A stretch of 64,000 bases of DNA from contig NZ_CP085211.1 of assembly GCF_044797955.1 (NCBI RefSeq), forward strand, positions 744,001 to 808,000. Direction: 5' to 3'. Below the pieces are notes generated by a model. It ran no database searches, was not told the DNA's origin, and saw only the letters and a list, made by a program, of their open reading frames with translations. Positions 16,480 through 25,410 of the stretch are shown piece by piece (the stretch's first letter is position 1; the number at the start of each line of letters is the position of its first letter). Origin of the DNA: Idiomarina seosinensis_A (GTDB taxonomy: Bacteria; Pseudomonadota; Gammaproteobacteria; Enterobacterales; Alteromonadaceae). A program made the translations under genes and the position numbers.

Positions 16480-18288
16480 ATGTCTGACTTGTCCCTGTTG
16501 GCTTTAATTGGGGTGTTATCCATTAGCTGCCAGTGGCTGGCGTGGCGAATAAAATTGCCGGCAATTTTACCTTTACTTCTCTGTGGCTTGTTAATTGGGC
16601 CAACCCTGGGCTGGCTTAATCCTGATCAGCTGTTTGGTGATTTATTGTTTCCGGTGGTGTCCCTTGCCGTTGCCGTAATTTTATTTGAAGGCAGCCTGAC
16701 TCTTAAGTTTGAAGAAATTCGTGGTCACGGTCGCATGGTAACCAACCTGGTTAGTGTGGGAATGGTGGTAACCTGGCTAAGCATATCGGTGGCAACGCAC
16801 TTTCTGATGGGCTGGGAGTGGCAGTTGGCCGCACTGTTCGGGGCGCTGGTGGTGGTCACCGGGCCGACGGTTATTCAGCCGATGATCCATTCCGTCCGAC
16901 CGATCAGTAAATTGGCGAATATCTTACGCTGGGAAGGCATTATCATCGATCCGCTGGGTGCCTTGTTAGCGGTACTGGTGTACGAGTTTATTATTGCCAG
17001 CCAGGATGTTGCTTTTTTACATGCCATGCAGGCTTTTGCAAAAACCATAGGTATCGGCTTTTTCTTCGGCTGGGCGGCCGCCAAGCTGTTAGGTCTGGCG
17101 CTTGGCCGGGGCTGGTTCCCTCATTATCTGCAAAACGTTGCCACACTGACCATTGTCCTGGGCGTTTTTGCCCTTTCTAACGCGATTCAGCATGAGTCGG
17201 GATTGCTGACCGTAACGGTGATGGGTATGGCTATGGCCAATACTCGTAATCTGAATCTTGATGAAATTCTGGAGTTTAAGGAAACCCTGAGCGTACTGTT
17301 GATTTCCGCGCTGTTTATTATTCTGGCAGCGCGGCTGGACTTTGCGCAATTTGACGCCCTGGGCGTACCCTCGATTATTTTGTTGGCGCTGATTTTGTTT
17401 GTGGTACGGCCGCTGGCTGTCTGGCTGTCGGCTATCGGTACTGAGCTGCGGGTAAAAGATAAGATACTGCTGTCCTGGATAGCGCCGCGCGGTATTGTCG
17501 CGGCTGCGGTGTCTGCCTTATTTGCTTTAAAGATGGAGCAATCGGGCTGGGAAAATATTGAATCTATGGTGCCGTTAGTGTTCGTGGTGATCATGACCAC
17601 GGTTGTTCTGCAGAGTCTGACCGCCAAACCGCTGGCCAAACTGCTGGGGCTGATTGAACCGCCGGCCAAAGGGTTTTTGATTTTCGGCGCCAACCATATG
17701 GCCCGCGAGGTGGCAAAAAGTTTGCGAGAGCACGATGTTCCGGTGCGTCTGGCAGACACTAACTGGGAAAACATCCGGATGGCGCGGATGGATAACTTAC
17801 CGGTTTATTTCGGTAACCCGGCCTCTGAACACGCGACGAATAACATCGATTTAACCGGTATTGGCCGGCTGTTGGTGTTGTCGCCTTATAAACAACTTAA
17901 CCCGCTGGTTTCTGTTTATTATCAGGACTGGTTTGGCAGCAGTAAAGTACACGGTTTAAACAGCGGCGAATCCGATTTCAGGGCCAGCCACCAGTTATCT
18001 GAGTCGTATAAGAAGACACTGAACTTATTCGGTGACAGCATTACCTATTCGAAACTGGCGAGCCTGAATTTTCAGGGTGCACGAATGAAGGCAACGCCGA
18101 TCACTGACAACTTTAGCTTCGAAGATTATCAGCAAAAATATGGCGCCCGGGCGGTGGCCATGTTTGCTCTGGATGAGCAAAAACGGGTGCATATTTTCAC
18201 CACTCAACGGGAGTTAAAACCCCAGCCCGGGTGGGTCGTTATTGCCATGATCTCACCGGAAAAAGATGGTGACTCAGAAAACGACTGA
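16480..18288 (+). CDS. CPA1-type cation/proton antiporter with RCK-like tail
   Basis: A 602-residue membrane protein. The first ~395 residues form a Na+(K+)/H+ exchanger domain with about twelve hydrophobic segments and the conserved motifs LLCGLLIGPTLGW, VTGPTVIQPM, EGIIIDPLGA and WIAPRGIVAAAVSALFAL. The last ~200 residues are soluble and start with a nucleotide-fold strand-loop (KGFLIFGANHMAREVAKSL), resembling a TrkA-N/RCK regulatory domain with a changed glycine motif. A role in pH and sodium or potassium balance is inferred. The ATG follows a GGAGCGG ribosome site. Its 3' end overlaps the pqiA start by 23 bases. Confidence 0.88.
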   Translation: MSDLSLLALIGVLSISCQWLAWRIKLPAILPLLLCGLLIGPTLGWLNPDQLFGDLLFPVVSLAVAVILFEGSLTLKFEEIRGHGRMVTNLVSVGMVVTWLSISVATHFLMGWEWQLAALFGALVVVTGPTVIQPMIHSVRPISKLANILRWEGIIIDPLGALLAVLVYEFIIASQDVAFLHAMQAFAKTIGIGFFFGWAAAKLLGLALGRGWFPHYLQNVATLTIVLGVFALSNAIQHESGLLTVTVMGMAMANTRNLNLDEILEFKETLSVLLISALFIILAARLDFAQFDALGVPSIILLALILFVVRPLAVWLSAIGTELRVKDKILLSWIAPRGIVAAAVSALFALKMEQSGWENIESMVPLVFVVIMTTVVLQSLTAKPLAKLLGLIEPPAKGFLIFGANHMAREVAKSLREHDVPVRLADTNWENIRMARMDNLPVYFGNPASEHATNNIDLTGIGRLLVLSPYKQLNPLVSVYYQDWFGSSKVHGLNSGESDFRASHQLSESYKKTLNLFGDSITYSKLASLNFQGARMKATPITDNFSFEDYQQKYGARAVAMFALDEQKRVHIFTTQRELKPQPGWVVIAMISPEKDGDSEND

Positions 18289-19510
18289 TCTGCAACCCCG
18301 GTTACTGATGGTTTGCCCTGACTGTGACTGGGTGGTGCGGATTCCCGTGGTGTCGGCACAGCCGGCACGTTGCCCCCGCTGTGCTCATCGACTGGGGGGC
18401 GGACCACCGGTAGCGGCAAAAGAGGTTCTGGCGTTAAGTGTTACCGCTCTAATACTTGGTTTGATCAGCCTGTGGCTGCCTTTTGTAGGCTACGCAGCGA
18501 ATGGCTCTGAGCAAACCATGTCATTGCTGGATACCGGCCGCGAGCTGCTGCATTTTCACGAACGCTTACTGGCTATCCTGGTGCTGTTCACAGTCGCTGT
18601 GATACCGCTGCTGTATTTGCTGACGGTTAGCTGGGTTTTCTTACGTCTGTTACTGGATCTGCGGCTGGGTAAAGTAACCCTGTATCTGATCCGGACGCTG
18701 GTGCAGCTGCGGGTCTGGATGATGGCGGATGTCTTTTTACTCGGCGCGCTGGTCGCGCTGATTAAAATCTCCGGTTTAGCCTCGGTGCAACTGGCCAGTG
18801 GGTTTTACACCTATATTGGTTTTGTGGTTGTGTTGCTGATCTGTGCTGATCGGGTCAGCCGTTATCAACTTTGGCATTTATTGCCTCATCGCCACGCTCC
18901 CGCGGTAAAAACAGGCCGTACAGCGCGCCAACAGCAGCTGCTTGACTGTGTCTGCTGTCATGCGCCGAATCATTGCGATGATGATCGATGCTGGCGCTGT
19001 GGCGAAGCCCTGCGGTTATCGCGCTGGCGTGGCTGGAAGTTGACCTTAGCCCTGCTGCTGGCAGCAGCCTTTATGCTGGTGCCGGCGCATCTGCTGCCGG
19101 TGATGGAAATTACCAATTTGGGTCGCACTGAACCATCGACGCTGATTGCCGGTGTGCTGGATCTGTGGCGTGGTGGCGACCAGGCCATTGCCATTATTGT
19201 CTTTATCGCCAGCCTGGTGATTCCGGTGGCTAAAATTTTGATGCTGCTGGCCTTACTCTGGGTGTCACAACGCTCAGCTTCTATGCCGGTTAAAAATCGG
19301 CTATGGTTGTATAAAGTGACTGACTGGATTGGTCGCTGGTCGATGGTCGATATTTTTGTGGTCGCCGTATTGGTGGCCCTGGTGCGCAGCGGGCAGCTGA
19401 TGTCAGTGTATCCGGGCAATGCAGCACTTGCTTTTGCTGCTTCTGTTATTTTGACTATGCTGGCAGCCATGGCCTTTGATACCCGTCGTTTTTTTAAGGA
19501 TGAAAGCTGA
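18266..19510 (+). CDS. pqiA: Intermembrane lipid transport protein PqiA
   Basis: A 414-residue inner-membrane protein with two similar halves of four membrane helices each, each half opened by a zinc-ribbon-like Cys cluster (CPDCDW with CPRC near residue 35, and CVCCHAPNHC with CWRC near 235). It works with PqiB and PqiC to link inner and outer membranes for lipid movement and envelope stress resistance. Length matches E. coli PqiA (417). The start lies inside the antiporter gene (23-base overlap), implying co-transcription. Confidence 0.95.
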   Translation: MVTQKTTDLQPRLLMVCPDCDWVVRIPVVSAQPARCPRCAHRLGGGPPVAAKEVLALSVTALILGLISLWLPFVGYAANGSEQTMSLLDTGRELLHFHERLLAILVLFTVAVIPLLYLLTVSWVFLRLLLDLRLGKVTLYLIRTLVQLRVWMMADVFLLGALVALIKISGLASVQLASGFYTYIGFVVVLLICADRVSRYQLWHLLPHRHAPAVKTGRTARQQQLLDCVCCHAPNHCDDDRCWRCGEALRLSRWRGWKLTLALLLAAAFMLVPAHLLPVMEITNLGRTEPSTLIAGVLDLWRGGDQAIAIIVFIASLVIPVAKILMLLALLWVSQRSASMPVKNRLWLYKVTDWIGRWSMVDIFVVAVLVALVRSGQLMSVYPGNAALAFAASVILTMLAAMAFDTRRFFKDES

Positions 19511-19513
19511 GTT

Positions 19514-21139
19514 ATGAGCCGAACGGCAATGAAAAATCTGCTCTCTCCCATTTGGCTGATACCGATTCTGGCATTGGCTGTTGCTTTATGGATGGTCTGG
19601 CAGGAAAGCGCCGGCACCGGCCCGCAGATTGAGGTGTTAATTAGTGACGCCGAAGGGCTGGAAGCGGGTAAAACCCCGGTACGGGTGCGTAATGTTGACG
19701 TGGGTACGGTGACCAATATCAGTTTGACCGACGATATCAGTGCTGCGGTGCTGACTATTGCCATGAATGAAAATACCCGGCGGATGCTGGCAGCAGACAG
19801 TAAGTTCTGGGTGGTTAAGCCGCGCATCGGCCGGCAGGGCGTCAGTGGTTTATCGACGTTACTATCGGGTTCGTACCTGCGCCTGCAGCCGGGCCATTCC
19901 GAGCAAACGAAGACCCGCTTTGAAGCGTTAGCAGAGCCGCCGGTTACGCCCCAGCAGACCCCCGGACAGCGCATCACCCTTAGCAGTGACGTGAATTTTT
20001 CGGTAGTGGTTGGTGATAATGTGCAGTATCGCGGGGTTACTGTAGGGCAGGTAGAACAAGTGTCATTTTCGATTGCTGAACGGCGTATGCAGTATCAGGT
20101 CTTTATTAAGGAGCCTTACGACCAGCTCGTAACTGAAAATACACGCTTCTGGTTACACAGCGGCCTTTCCGTTAACTGGAACTCGGATGGCCTGGATGTT
20201 TCGCTGGGTTCGTTTGAGTCATTGCTTGGCGCTGGTATCCGCTTTGCGGTACCCGACGGGCAGCCCGACGGCGAGCCCGTCAGCCAGTCACGCGAATTTG
20301 AGCTGTTTGCCAGTGAAGAAGACGCCCGCCAACAGGGTTTTGTTAATGGTATTGATTACGTCATTTTATTGGATGAGTCGATTGGTGGTCTGACCGAAGG
20401 TGCGCCGTTACAGTTTAAAGGGGTGCGGGTTGGCACGGTGCTGGACGTACCGTTACGCTGGCAGCCAACGCGGGAAGATCAGGTGCCGCTAAAAGAAATT
20501 CCCATTTTAGTCCGGTTTGAGCCGGAACGCCTGCAGGGGCTGGTAGCCAATACCGAGATAGAGCACTGGCAGCAACGGTTAAGCGAGATGTTTGACGAGG
20601 GCCTGCGGGCTAACATCAGAGCATCCAATTTATTAACCAACACCCTGTATGTCGATATGCGCTTTTATACGGATACCGGGCAGGCGTACCAGGGTCGGCA
20701 ATTTGCCGGTTACCAGGTAATGCCGTCAATGGTCAGCGACTTCAGCCGGCTGGAAGAAAAACTTAACCGGCTGCTGGATAAATTCAATCAACTGCCGCTG
20801 GAGCAGTCACTGGCGGACTTTAGCAAAGCCATGCAGGCCACCGAACAAAGTGCCGATAATTTGCAGCAGGTAGCCAGTTCGCTGAATGAGCTACTGGCTC
20901 AGCCCGGGCTGCAGGAAATGCCGCAGCAGTTGCAGCAAAGTCTGCAGCAGTTACAGCAGGTGTTACACAGTGTTGATGGCGAATCGCAGACACGGCGCCA
21001 GTTGCATCGCACATTACAAAATATTGAGCAGCTGTCGAGAGATTTAAAACCCTTTGTGCAGCAGCTGAAAGAGCAACCCAATGCCTTGATTTTTGCACCA
21101 GAGAAAATGCCGGATCCGGAGCCTAAAGCCAATGATTAA
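19514..21139 (+). CDS. pqiB: MCE-domain protein PqiB
   Basis: A 541-residue protein with one N-terminal membrane anchor (IWLIPILALAVALWMVW) and three tandem MCE domains of about 110 residues each (openings near GPQIEVLISDAEGLEAG, GQRITLSSDVNF and GIDYVILLDESIGGL). A long C-terminal coiled coil follows. In E. coli PqiB forms a hexameric hollow stack that spans the periplasm to carry lipids. It begins 3 bases after pqiA and overlaps pqiC by 8 bases. Confidence 0.96.
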   Translation: MSRTAMKNLLSPIWLIPILALAVALWMVWQESAGTGPQIEVLISDAEGLEAGKTPVRVRNVDVGTVTNISLTDDISAAVLTIAMNENTRRMLAADSKFWVVKPRIGRQGVSGLSTLLSGSYLRLQPGHSEQTKTRFEALAEPPVTPQQTPGQRITLSSDVNFSVVVGDNVQYRGVTVGQVEQVSFSIAERRMQYQVFIKEPYDQLVTENTRFWLHSGLSVNWNSDGLDVSLGSFESLLGAGIRFAVPDGQPDGEPVSQSREFELFASEEDARQQGFVNGIDYVILLDESIGGLTEGAPLQFKGVRVGTVLDVPLRWQPTREDQVPLKEIPILVRFEPERLQGLVANTEIEHWQQRLSEMFDEGLRANIRASNLLTNTLYVDMRFYTDTGQAYQGRQFAGYQVMPSMVSDFSRLEEKLNRLLDKFNQLPLEQSLADFSKAMQATEQSADNLQQVASSLNELLAQPGLQEMPQQLQQSLQQLQQVLHSVDGESQTRRQLHRTLQNIEQLSRDLKPFVQQLKEQPNALIFAPEKMPDPEPKAND

Positions 21140-21656
21140 AAAGCCCGTATTTGTTACTGCCAGCCTGCTCACTGTTGCTTTGTTAAGTGGCTGCAGTGCA
21201 CCGGCAACAGAACAACCCCGCGATTATCGCTTACCGCTACTTAATCAGTCGGTTACTGAGTTTTGTCCGGCCAGCCAGCGGCGGGTTGTGGTTAATGATT
21301 TAATGCTTAGTAACGGGCTGTTATTACAGCGCAGTAATACCCGTATACACGCCGCCCGCTATCACCGCTGGAGTGGTTCACTGGAGCAGCAGCTGCAGCA
21401 ATCTGCCCAGCGCTTGTTAACCGACAAGGGGTGTGCCGGCGAGCTGACTATCCGGGTAATGGATTTTTACGGTGACAATCAGGGCCATGGCGTGGTCAGC
21501 GGACATTGGGACTACCGCGTTAACGGGCAGCTGCAGAGCGACTCTTTTTACCATCGCCAGCCGCTGGCCGGCGATGGTTACGATGCACTGGTGGAAGCGC
21601 TCAATAGCGCCTGGCTGGAAAGCCTGACGACGATTAAAAACGCCACTGCCAATTAA
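21132..21656 (+). CDS. pqiC: Outer-membrane lipoprotein PqiC
   Basis: A 174-residue lipoprotein of the ABC-transport auxiliary (DUF330) family. The signal peptide ends in lipobox LLSGCS. It is thought to sit on the inner face of the outer membrane and receive the PqiB tube. The ATG at 21132 is preferred over an in-frame start 39 bases earlier because the signal peptide starts there and it overlaps the pqiB stop region by 8 bases, as usual for coupled genes. Its last 23 bases overlap the convergent Wzi-like gene. Confidence 0.9.
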   Translation: MIKKPVFVTASLLTVALLSGCSAPATEQPRDYRLPLLNQSVTEFCPASQRRVVVNDLMLSNGLLLQRSNTRIHAARYHRWSGSLEQQLQQSAQRLLTDKGCAGELTIRVMDFYGDNQGHGVVSGHWDYRVNGQLQSDSFYHRQPLAGDGYDALVEALNSAWLESLTTIKNATAN

Positions 21657-22974
21657 GCCGCGCACCCAGTTCGTCAGCGCTGCTGTCCTGATAGTCAAAG
21701 CCGACTTCCAGCAAACCACCCCATAGTGGTTGGGTGCGTTGTAAAAGTGCCTGTGACTGATCGTCACCGGACAGTCGGGTGGAGCGCCCCAGCTGCACAG
21801 TCCAGCCGCTGCCGTCGGCCTGAAACATACGATAACTTAACGACAGTGTGCGGCTGTCGGGGGCAAAACCGGAGCCTATATTTTGCCGGTAATGCTGATA
21901 AAAAGGTTGTTCACCCAGCCGCGCCGAGCGCTGATAAAAATTAGTGCTTTCGGTATCGGTGTATTCGGCAGCCAGGGTATGACGGGTGGGCTGTTCGCCC
22001 CAAAGGACGGCATTAAAATGCCACTCGCCGCCAACCGTGAAGGCCGGGTTTTCTCCATCTTCCAGCTGCCCGTCAAAGCCCAGCTCGGCGTACAGCGCAA
22101 ATTGCTGCTGTTGCCATTGCCAGCCTTTACGCAAATCCAGGCTGAGCATCGTATTGTCAGGTATGTGGTTACCCTGCTCGTCGGCGGAAGCCTGGTGAAC
22201 AACGCTGAGACCGGCGTCGATGCCGCCGTTAACTTGCAGTGCAGCGCGTAAGCCAAGCATCTCGCGGCTGACGGATATGTCCTGCAGTTTTGTTTCGTTA
22301 TAGCCAATAAAGGCGCTCAGATGCAACGGGTTAAATCCGGCGGCAGGCCAGTTGGAACTGTAATCCAGGCGCAATTTATTCAGCGGCCGGGCGTTGTTGG
22401 ACATTAACAAACTGCTGTGCTGAGCAGGTCCCCACCACAGTGGTAAAGCATCCAGACTGACACTGAAATCGCCCAGGTTGTAAGCCAGATAGCTGCCATC
22501 CAGGGTTTGCTCGTTGTCATCTTCCAGGGGTTGCCAGCGCTGGTTAAGTTGCAGCCGCGCAGCAAAACGCTCGCCCTTAATGTGCCGGGCTACACTTATC
22601 TTACCCTGTTCGTGAACACTGCGGCCAAACCGACTAAGTCGTGGAGGGTCAGTGTTAACCTGCGCCTGAACCCAGGTCTGCGGGCCACTTTGAGCATTTC
22701 GCAGGTAATGCCGGACATGCAGCAGCGCAAGTTGTTCAGCATTGTTGAGATTACTGCTGTCGATGGTATTCAGGTCCATTAAAATCGAGCGCCAGGGCAT
22801 GGGATATTGCTGCAAGGGTATGCTAATATGCCCGGCATTAACCAGCAGGTTTAAGCTGTTGCGCAAGTCCAGATTGTCACTGCTGATGTAAACGGATGCC
22901 TTCGCCGGCAGGGCGAAACTGGCCAAAGCCAGTAACAGGGCTAATAAAGGTGCTGCAAACGGCGGCTGGCGCAC
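21634..22974 (-). CDS. Wzi-family outer-membrane beta-barrel protein
   Basis: A 446-residue protein with a signal peptide (ending LPAKAS) and many alternating amphipathic strands ending in an aromatic residue (NWQWRF), as in outer-membrane barrels. The motif DALPLWWGPAQHSSLLMSNNARP is typical of the capsule-assembly Wzi family (quoted here only as WWGP in the core, residues ~180-200). Wzi holds capsule polysaccharide at the surface in E. coli. No capsule genes lie in this window, so its role here is open. It overlaps pqiC tail to tail by 23 bases. Confidence 0.82.
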   Translation of the reverse strand: MRQPPFAAPLLALLLALASFALPAKASVYISSDNLDLRNSLNLLVNAGHISIPLQQYPMPWRSILMDLNTIDSSNLNNAEQLALLHVRHYLRNAQSGPQTWVQAQVNTDPPRLSRFGRSVHEQGKISVARHIKGERFAARLQLNQRWQPLEDDNEQTLDGSYLAYNLGDFSVSLDALPLWWGPAQHSSLLMSNNARPLNKLRLDYSSNWPAAGFNPLHLSAFIGYNETKLQDISVSREMLGLRAALQVNGGIDAGLSVVHQASADEQGNHIPDNTMLSLDLRKGWQWQQQQFALYAELGFDGQLEDGENPAFTVGGEWHFNAVLWGEQPTRHTLAAEYTDTESTNFYQRSARLGEQPFYQHYRQNIGSGFAPDSRTLSLSYRMFQADGSGWTVQLGRSTRLSGDDQSQALLQRTQPLWGGLLEVGFDYQDSSADELGARLNWQWRF

Positions 22975-23093
22975 AATGGTTCCTTGTTGATTATTGAGTG
23001 AACGGCAGAACGTGCTCTATGATGCCAGAACTGCGCGCTAAACTGCAATCCTTGCACACTATACGTTAATAATGAACTCCGGGAGCCGGTGCT

Positions 23094-23585
23094 TTGCGAC
23101 TTTTTCGAATACCCTTGCTTTTATTACTGGTTAGTTTGCTGACTCTAACAGCCTGCCAGCCACCCTCAGCGCCGCAACAGGACAGCGAACAGGGCCTGCA
23201 GACAAGCATGCAAACACTGGACACGCAGATGCTGCCCAACGAGCAGTGGCAGTTAAGCCGGGCCATTATAGAACTGAGTTTTTGCCGTAACCGCACTAAT
23301 GAGGCGTTACTGGCATCCGAAATGGAACTGAACGGCTGGCGCGTAACGGGCCAGCAGACGGCGTTTCCGCCTTATCGTAAAGAAGGCTTACAGGCGCTGC
23401 AGCAAATTCTTGCTGACCAACCGTTTTTGTTGTGGCAACGGGATGGCAATGTCAGTGCCCAACGCTATTACCTGGTTATGCCGGCGGAACAAAGTCGGGG
23501 TGACGTAGCCGAGCAACTGTTTCCTGCCGTTGCTACCCTGGCTGCTGCCAAACAGATTTGCCATACAGCTGTAATTGACGAGTAA
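23094..23585 (+). CDS. Small lipoprotein of unknown function upstream of bolA
   Basis: A 163-residue lipoprotein starting at TTG. The signal peptide has a leucine-rich core and lipobox LTAC, followed by a Pro/Gln/Ser-rich linker. I do not recognise the mature domain. It has two cysteines (SFCRN and KQICH) that could form a disulfide. In E. coli a lipoprotein gene (yajG) also sits upstream of bolA, but I see no convincing sequence likeness. The next gene starts 11 bases later, so the pair is probably co-transcribed. Confidence 0.75.
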   Translation: MRLFRIPLLLLLVSLLTLTACQPPSAPQQDSEQGLQTSMQTLDTQMLPNEQWQLSRAIIELSFCRNRTNEALLASEMELNGWRVTGQQTAFPPYRKEGLQALQQILADQPFLLWQRDGNVSAQRYYLVMPAEQSRGDVAEQLFPAVATLAAAKQICHTAVIDE

Positions 23586-23596
23586 GGAGAGGCTAT

Positions 23597-23899
23597 ATGC
23601 CAATGCGCGAACAGATTGCTGAAAAGCTGGCACAACAATTTGCTGTGCAGCATTTGCAGGTGGATGACGAGAGTTACATGCACGCCAGTGGTGCACAGGC
23701 GCAGTCGCATTTTAAGGTGACCCTGGTCAGTGATGATTTTTCCGGTAAGCGGTTGCTGCAGCGGCACCGGGCGATTAATAAAGTGTTGGCCGATGAGTTA
23801 CAGCAGATCCATGCTCTGGCGTTGCACACGTATACGCCGGCGGAATGGACACAGCAGGGCCAGGCACCGGATTCACCCAACTGCCTCGGCGGCGGGTAA
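23597..23899 (+). CDS. bolA: BolA family protein
   Basis: A 100-residue BolA protein with the small alpha/beta fold (opening MREQIAEKLAQQF) and the segment SHFKVTLVSDDFSGKRLLQRHRAINKVL that contains the fold's conserved FKV and RHR elements. The tail SPNCLGGG matches the Pro-x-Cys-x-Gly end of true BolA rather than IbaG. BolA partners with monothiol glutaredoxin around Fe-S clusters and affects cell shape and stress responses. AAGGAGAGG precedes the ATG. Confidence 0.93.
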   Translation: MPMREQIAEKLAQQFAVQHLQVDDESYMHASGAQAQSHFKVTLVSDDFSGKRLLQRHRAINKVLADELQQIHALALHTYTPAEWTQQGQAPDSPNCLGGG

Positions 23900-23908
23900 A
23901 AAAGAACG

Positions 23909-24025
23909 TTACCACAGAGGCCACGGAGAACACTGAGAAAACATTCAGTAAAAATAAACACCATCGCCATGTTTTGTTTTTACCTTTAGGTGGTTACTCC
24001 GTGTCCTCCGTGCACTCTGTGGTAA
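23909..24025. repeat. Inverted-repeat element between bolA and fabV
   Basis: Two imperfect ~28-base arms face each other. The left arm (23909-23936) contains ACCACAGAGG, CACGGAGAA and CACTGAG. The right arm (23997-24025), read on the other strand, contains ACCACAGAGT, GCACGGAGGA and CACGGAG. The arms are separated by a 60-base A/T-rich centre, and each arm is itself made of short repeats of the type (A)CACnGAG. No coding sense is evident. It looks like a small mobile or palindromic repeat inserted in the gap. Confidence 0.75.
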
Positions 24026-24123
24026 AACTTGCTGCACTAATGGCAGAAAATCCGATGGTACGATCTCTTACCGGGCTTGCAACGGCTACAATGACAACAA
24101 ATTTAACATAGGGATTCATCAGC

Positions 24124-25302
24124 ATGGTCATCAAACCAAAAATTCGCGGTTTTATTTGTACTAATTCACATCCGGTTGGATGTGCAGAAACAGTTAAGCG
24201 TCAGATCGACTGGGTTAAACAACAGCCGGCGATTGAAGCGGGCCCGAAAAATGTATTGGTTATTGGCAGCTCTACTGGTTACGGCCTGGCGTCCCGGATT
24301 ACCGCAGCTTTTGGCAGCGGTGCTAACACCCTGGGGGTTTGCTTTGAAAAAGAACCGACTGAAAAGCGCACCGGCACCGCGGGCTGGTATAATACGGCCG
24401 CTTTTCATCAACAGGCCGAAGCGGCCGGGCTGCAATACCATACCATTAACGGCGATGCCTTTTCGGATGAGGTAAAGCAGCAGGCAATTGACTACATAAA
24501 AGCGAATATGGGCAAAATCGACCTGGTGGTCTACAGCCTGGCGTCGCCAAAACGCAAAGACCCCGACACCGGCGAGCTGTACAGTTCGGTATTAAAGCCG
24601 GTGGGCCAGCAATACACAACCAAAACCTATCATACTGATCGCGATGAAGTGCATGAAGTCACACTGGACCCGGCCACTGACGAAGATATTGCCAACACCA
24701 TTAAGGTGATGGGCGGCGAAGACTGGGAGCGCTGGATAAAACAGCTGCACGATGCCGGCTTACTGGCGCAGAACTGCCAGACCACAGCTTATACTTACAT
24801 TGGTAAAAAATTGACCTGGCCTATTTATGGCCACGCCACCATTGGCCGTGCCAAGGAAGATCTCGATCGTGCTGCCGGCGCTATGGAACAACGCTATGAT
24901 GATATCGATCTGAAGGCCTATGTATCCTCCCTCAAAGCACTGGTAACTCAGGCCAGCTCGGCAATTCCGGTAATGCCTTTGTACATTTCGTTAATCTACA
25001 AGGTAATGAAAGAAGAGGGAACTCATGAGGGCTGCATTGAGCAAATTTACCGCTTGTTCAGCGAAGGCCTGTATGCAGAGAACCCGGACCTTGATGAAGC
25101 GGGGCGCCTGCATATGGACGGTTATGAAACCAATGATGCGACTCAGGCGAAAATTGAGGCGCTGTGGGATCAGGTTAACCAACAGAACTTTCATCAGCTG
25201 GCAGACTACACGGGTTACCATCAGGACTTTCTGAACTTATTTGGTTTTGGCTACGAAAACGTTGACTATGATGCCGATGTAAATCCAAAAGTTAACTGGT
25301 AA
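24124..25302 (+). CDS. fabV: Enoyl-ACP reductase FabV (NADH)
   Basis: A 392-residue trans-2-enoyl-ACP/CoA reductase that carries out the last step of each fatty-acid elongation cycle. The N-terminal VIKPKIRGFICTNSHPVGC is diagnostic. The NAD-binding GSSTGYGLASR, the YSLASPKRKDP segment and the active-site Tyr-x8-Lys (Y of TYIGKKLTWPIYG) are present. FabV enzymes are naturally resistant to triclosan, a family property. It probably serves together with fabB further along the window. Length matches the family (about 400). Confidence 0.97.
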   Translation: MVIKPKIRGFICTNSHPVGCAETVKRQIDWVKQQPAIEAGPKNVLVIGSSTGYGLASRITAAFGSGANTLGVCFEKEPTEKRTGTAGWYNTAAFHQQAEAAGLQYHTINGDAFSDEVKQQAIDYIKANMGKIDLVVYSLASPKRKDPDTGELYSSVLKPVGQQYTTKTYHTDRDEVHEVTLDPATDEDIANTIKVMGGEDWERWIKQLHDAGLLAQNCQTTAYTYIGKKLTWPIYGHATIGRAKEDLDRAAGAMEQRYDDIDLKAYVSSLKALVTQASSAIPVMPLYISLIYKVMKEEGTHEGCIEQIYRLFSEGLYAENPDLDEAGRLHMDGYETNDATQAKIEALWDQVNQQNFHQLADYTGYHQDFLNLFGFGYENVDYDADVNPKVNW

Positions 25303-25410
25303 GCGCAGTGCAAAAAGTGTTAAAATCGGCGCTGATAAGTGTGGAATAGGTTTTCGGTTGTTGAAAACTGATTGTAACGAATTTTCCCTTAACGAGTAGT
25401 GCAAACGCAT

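Noticed and set aside
21876..22307. Long open frames antisense to or out of frame with Wzi-like, fabV, volA and TonB receptor genes
   Set aside because: They have no ribosome site or recognisable domain and lie over well-supported genes; they are shadows of coding sequence.
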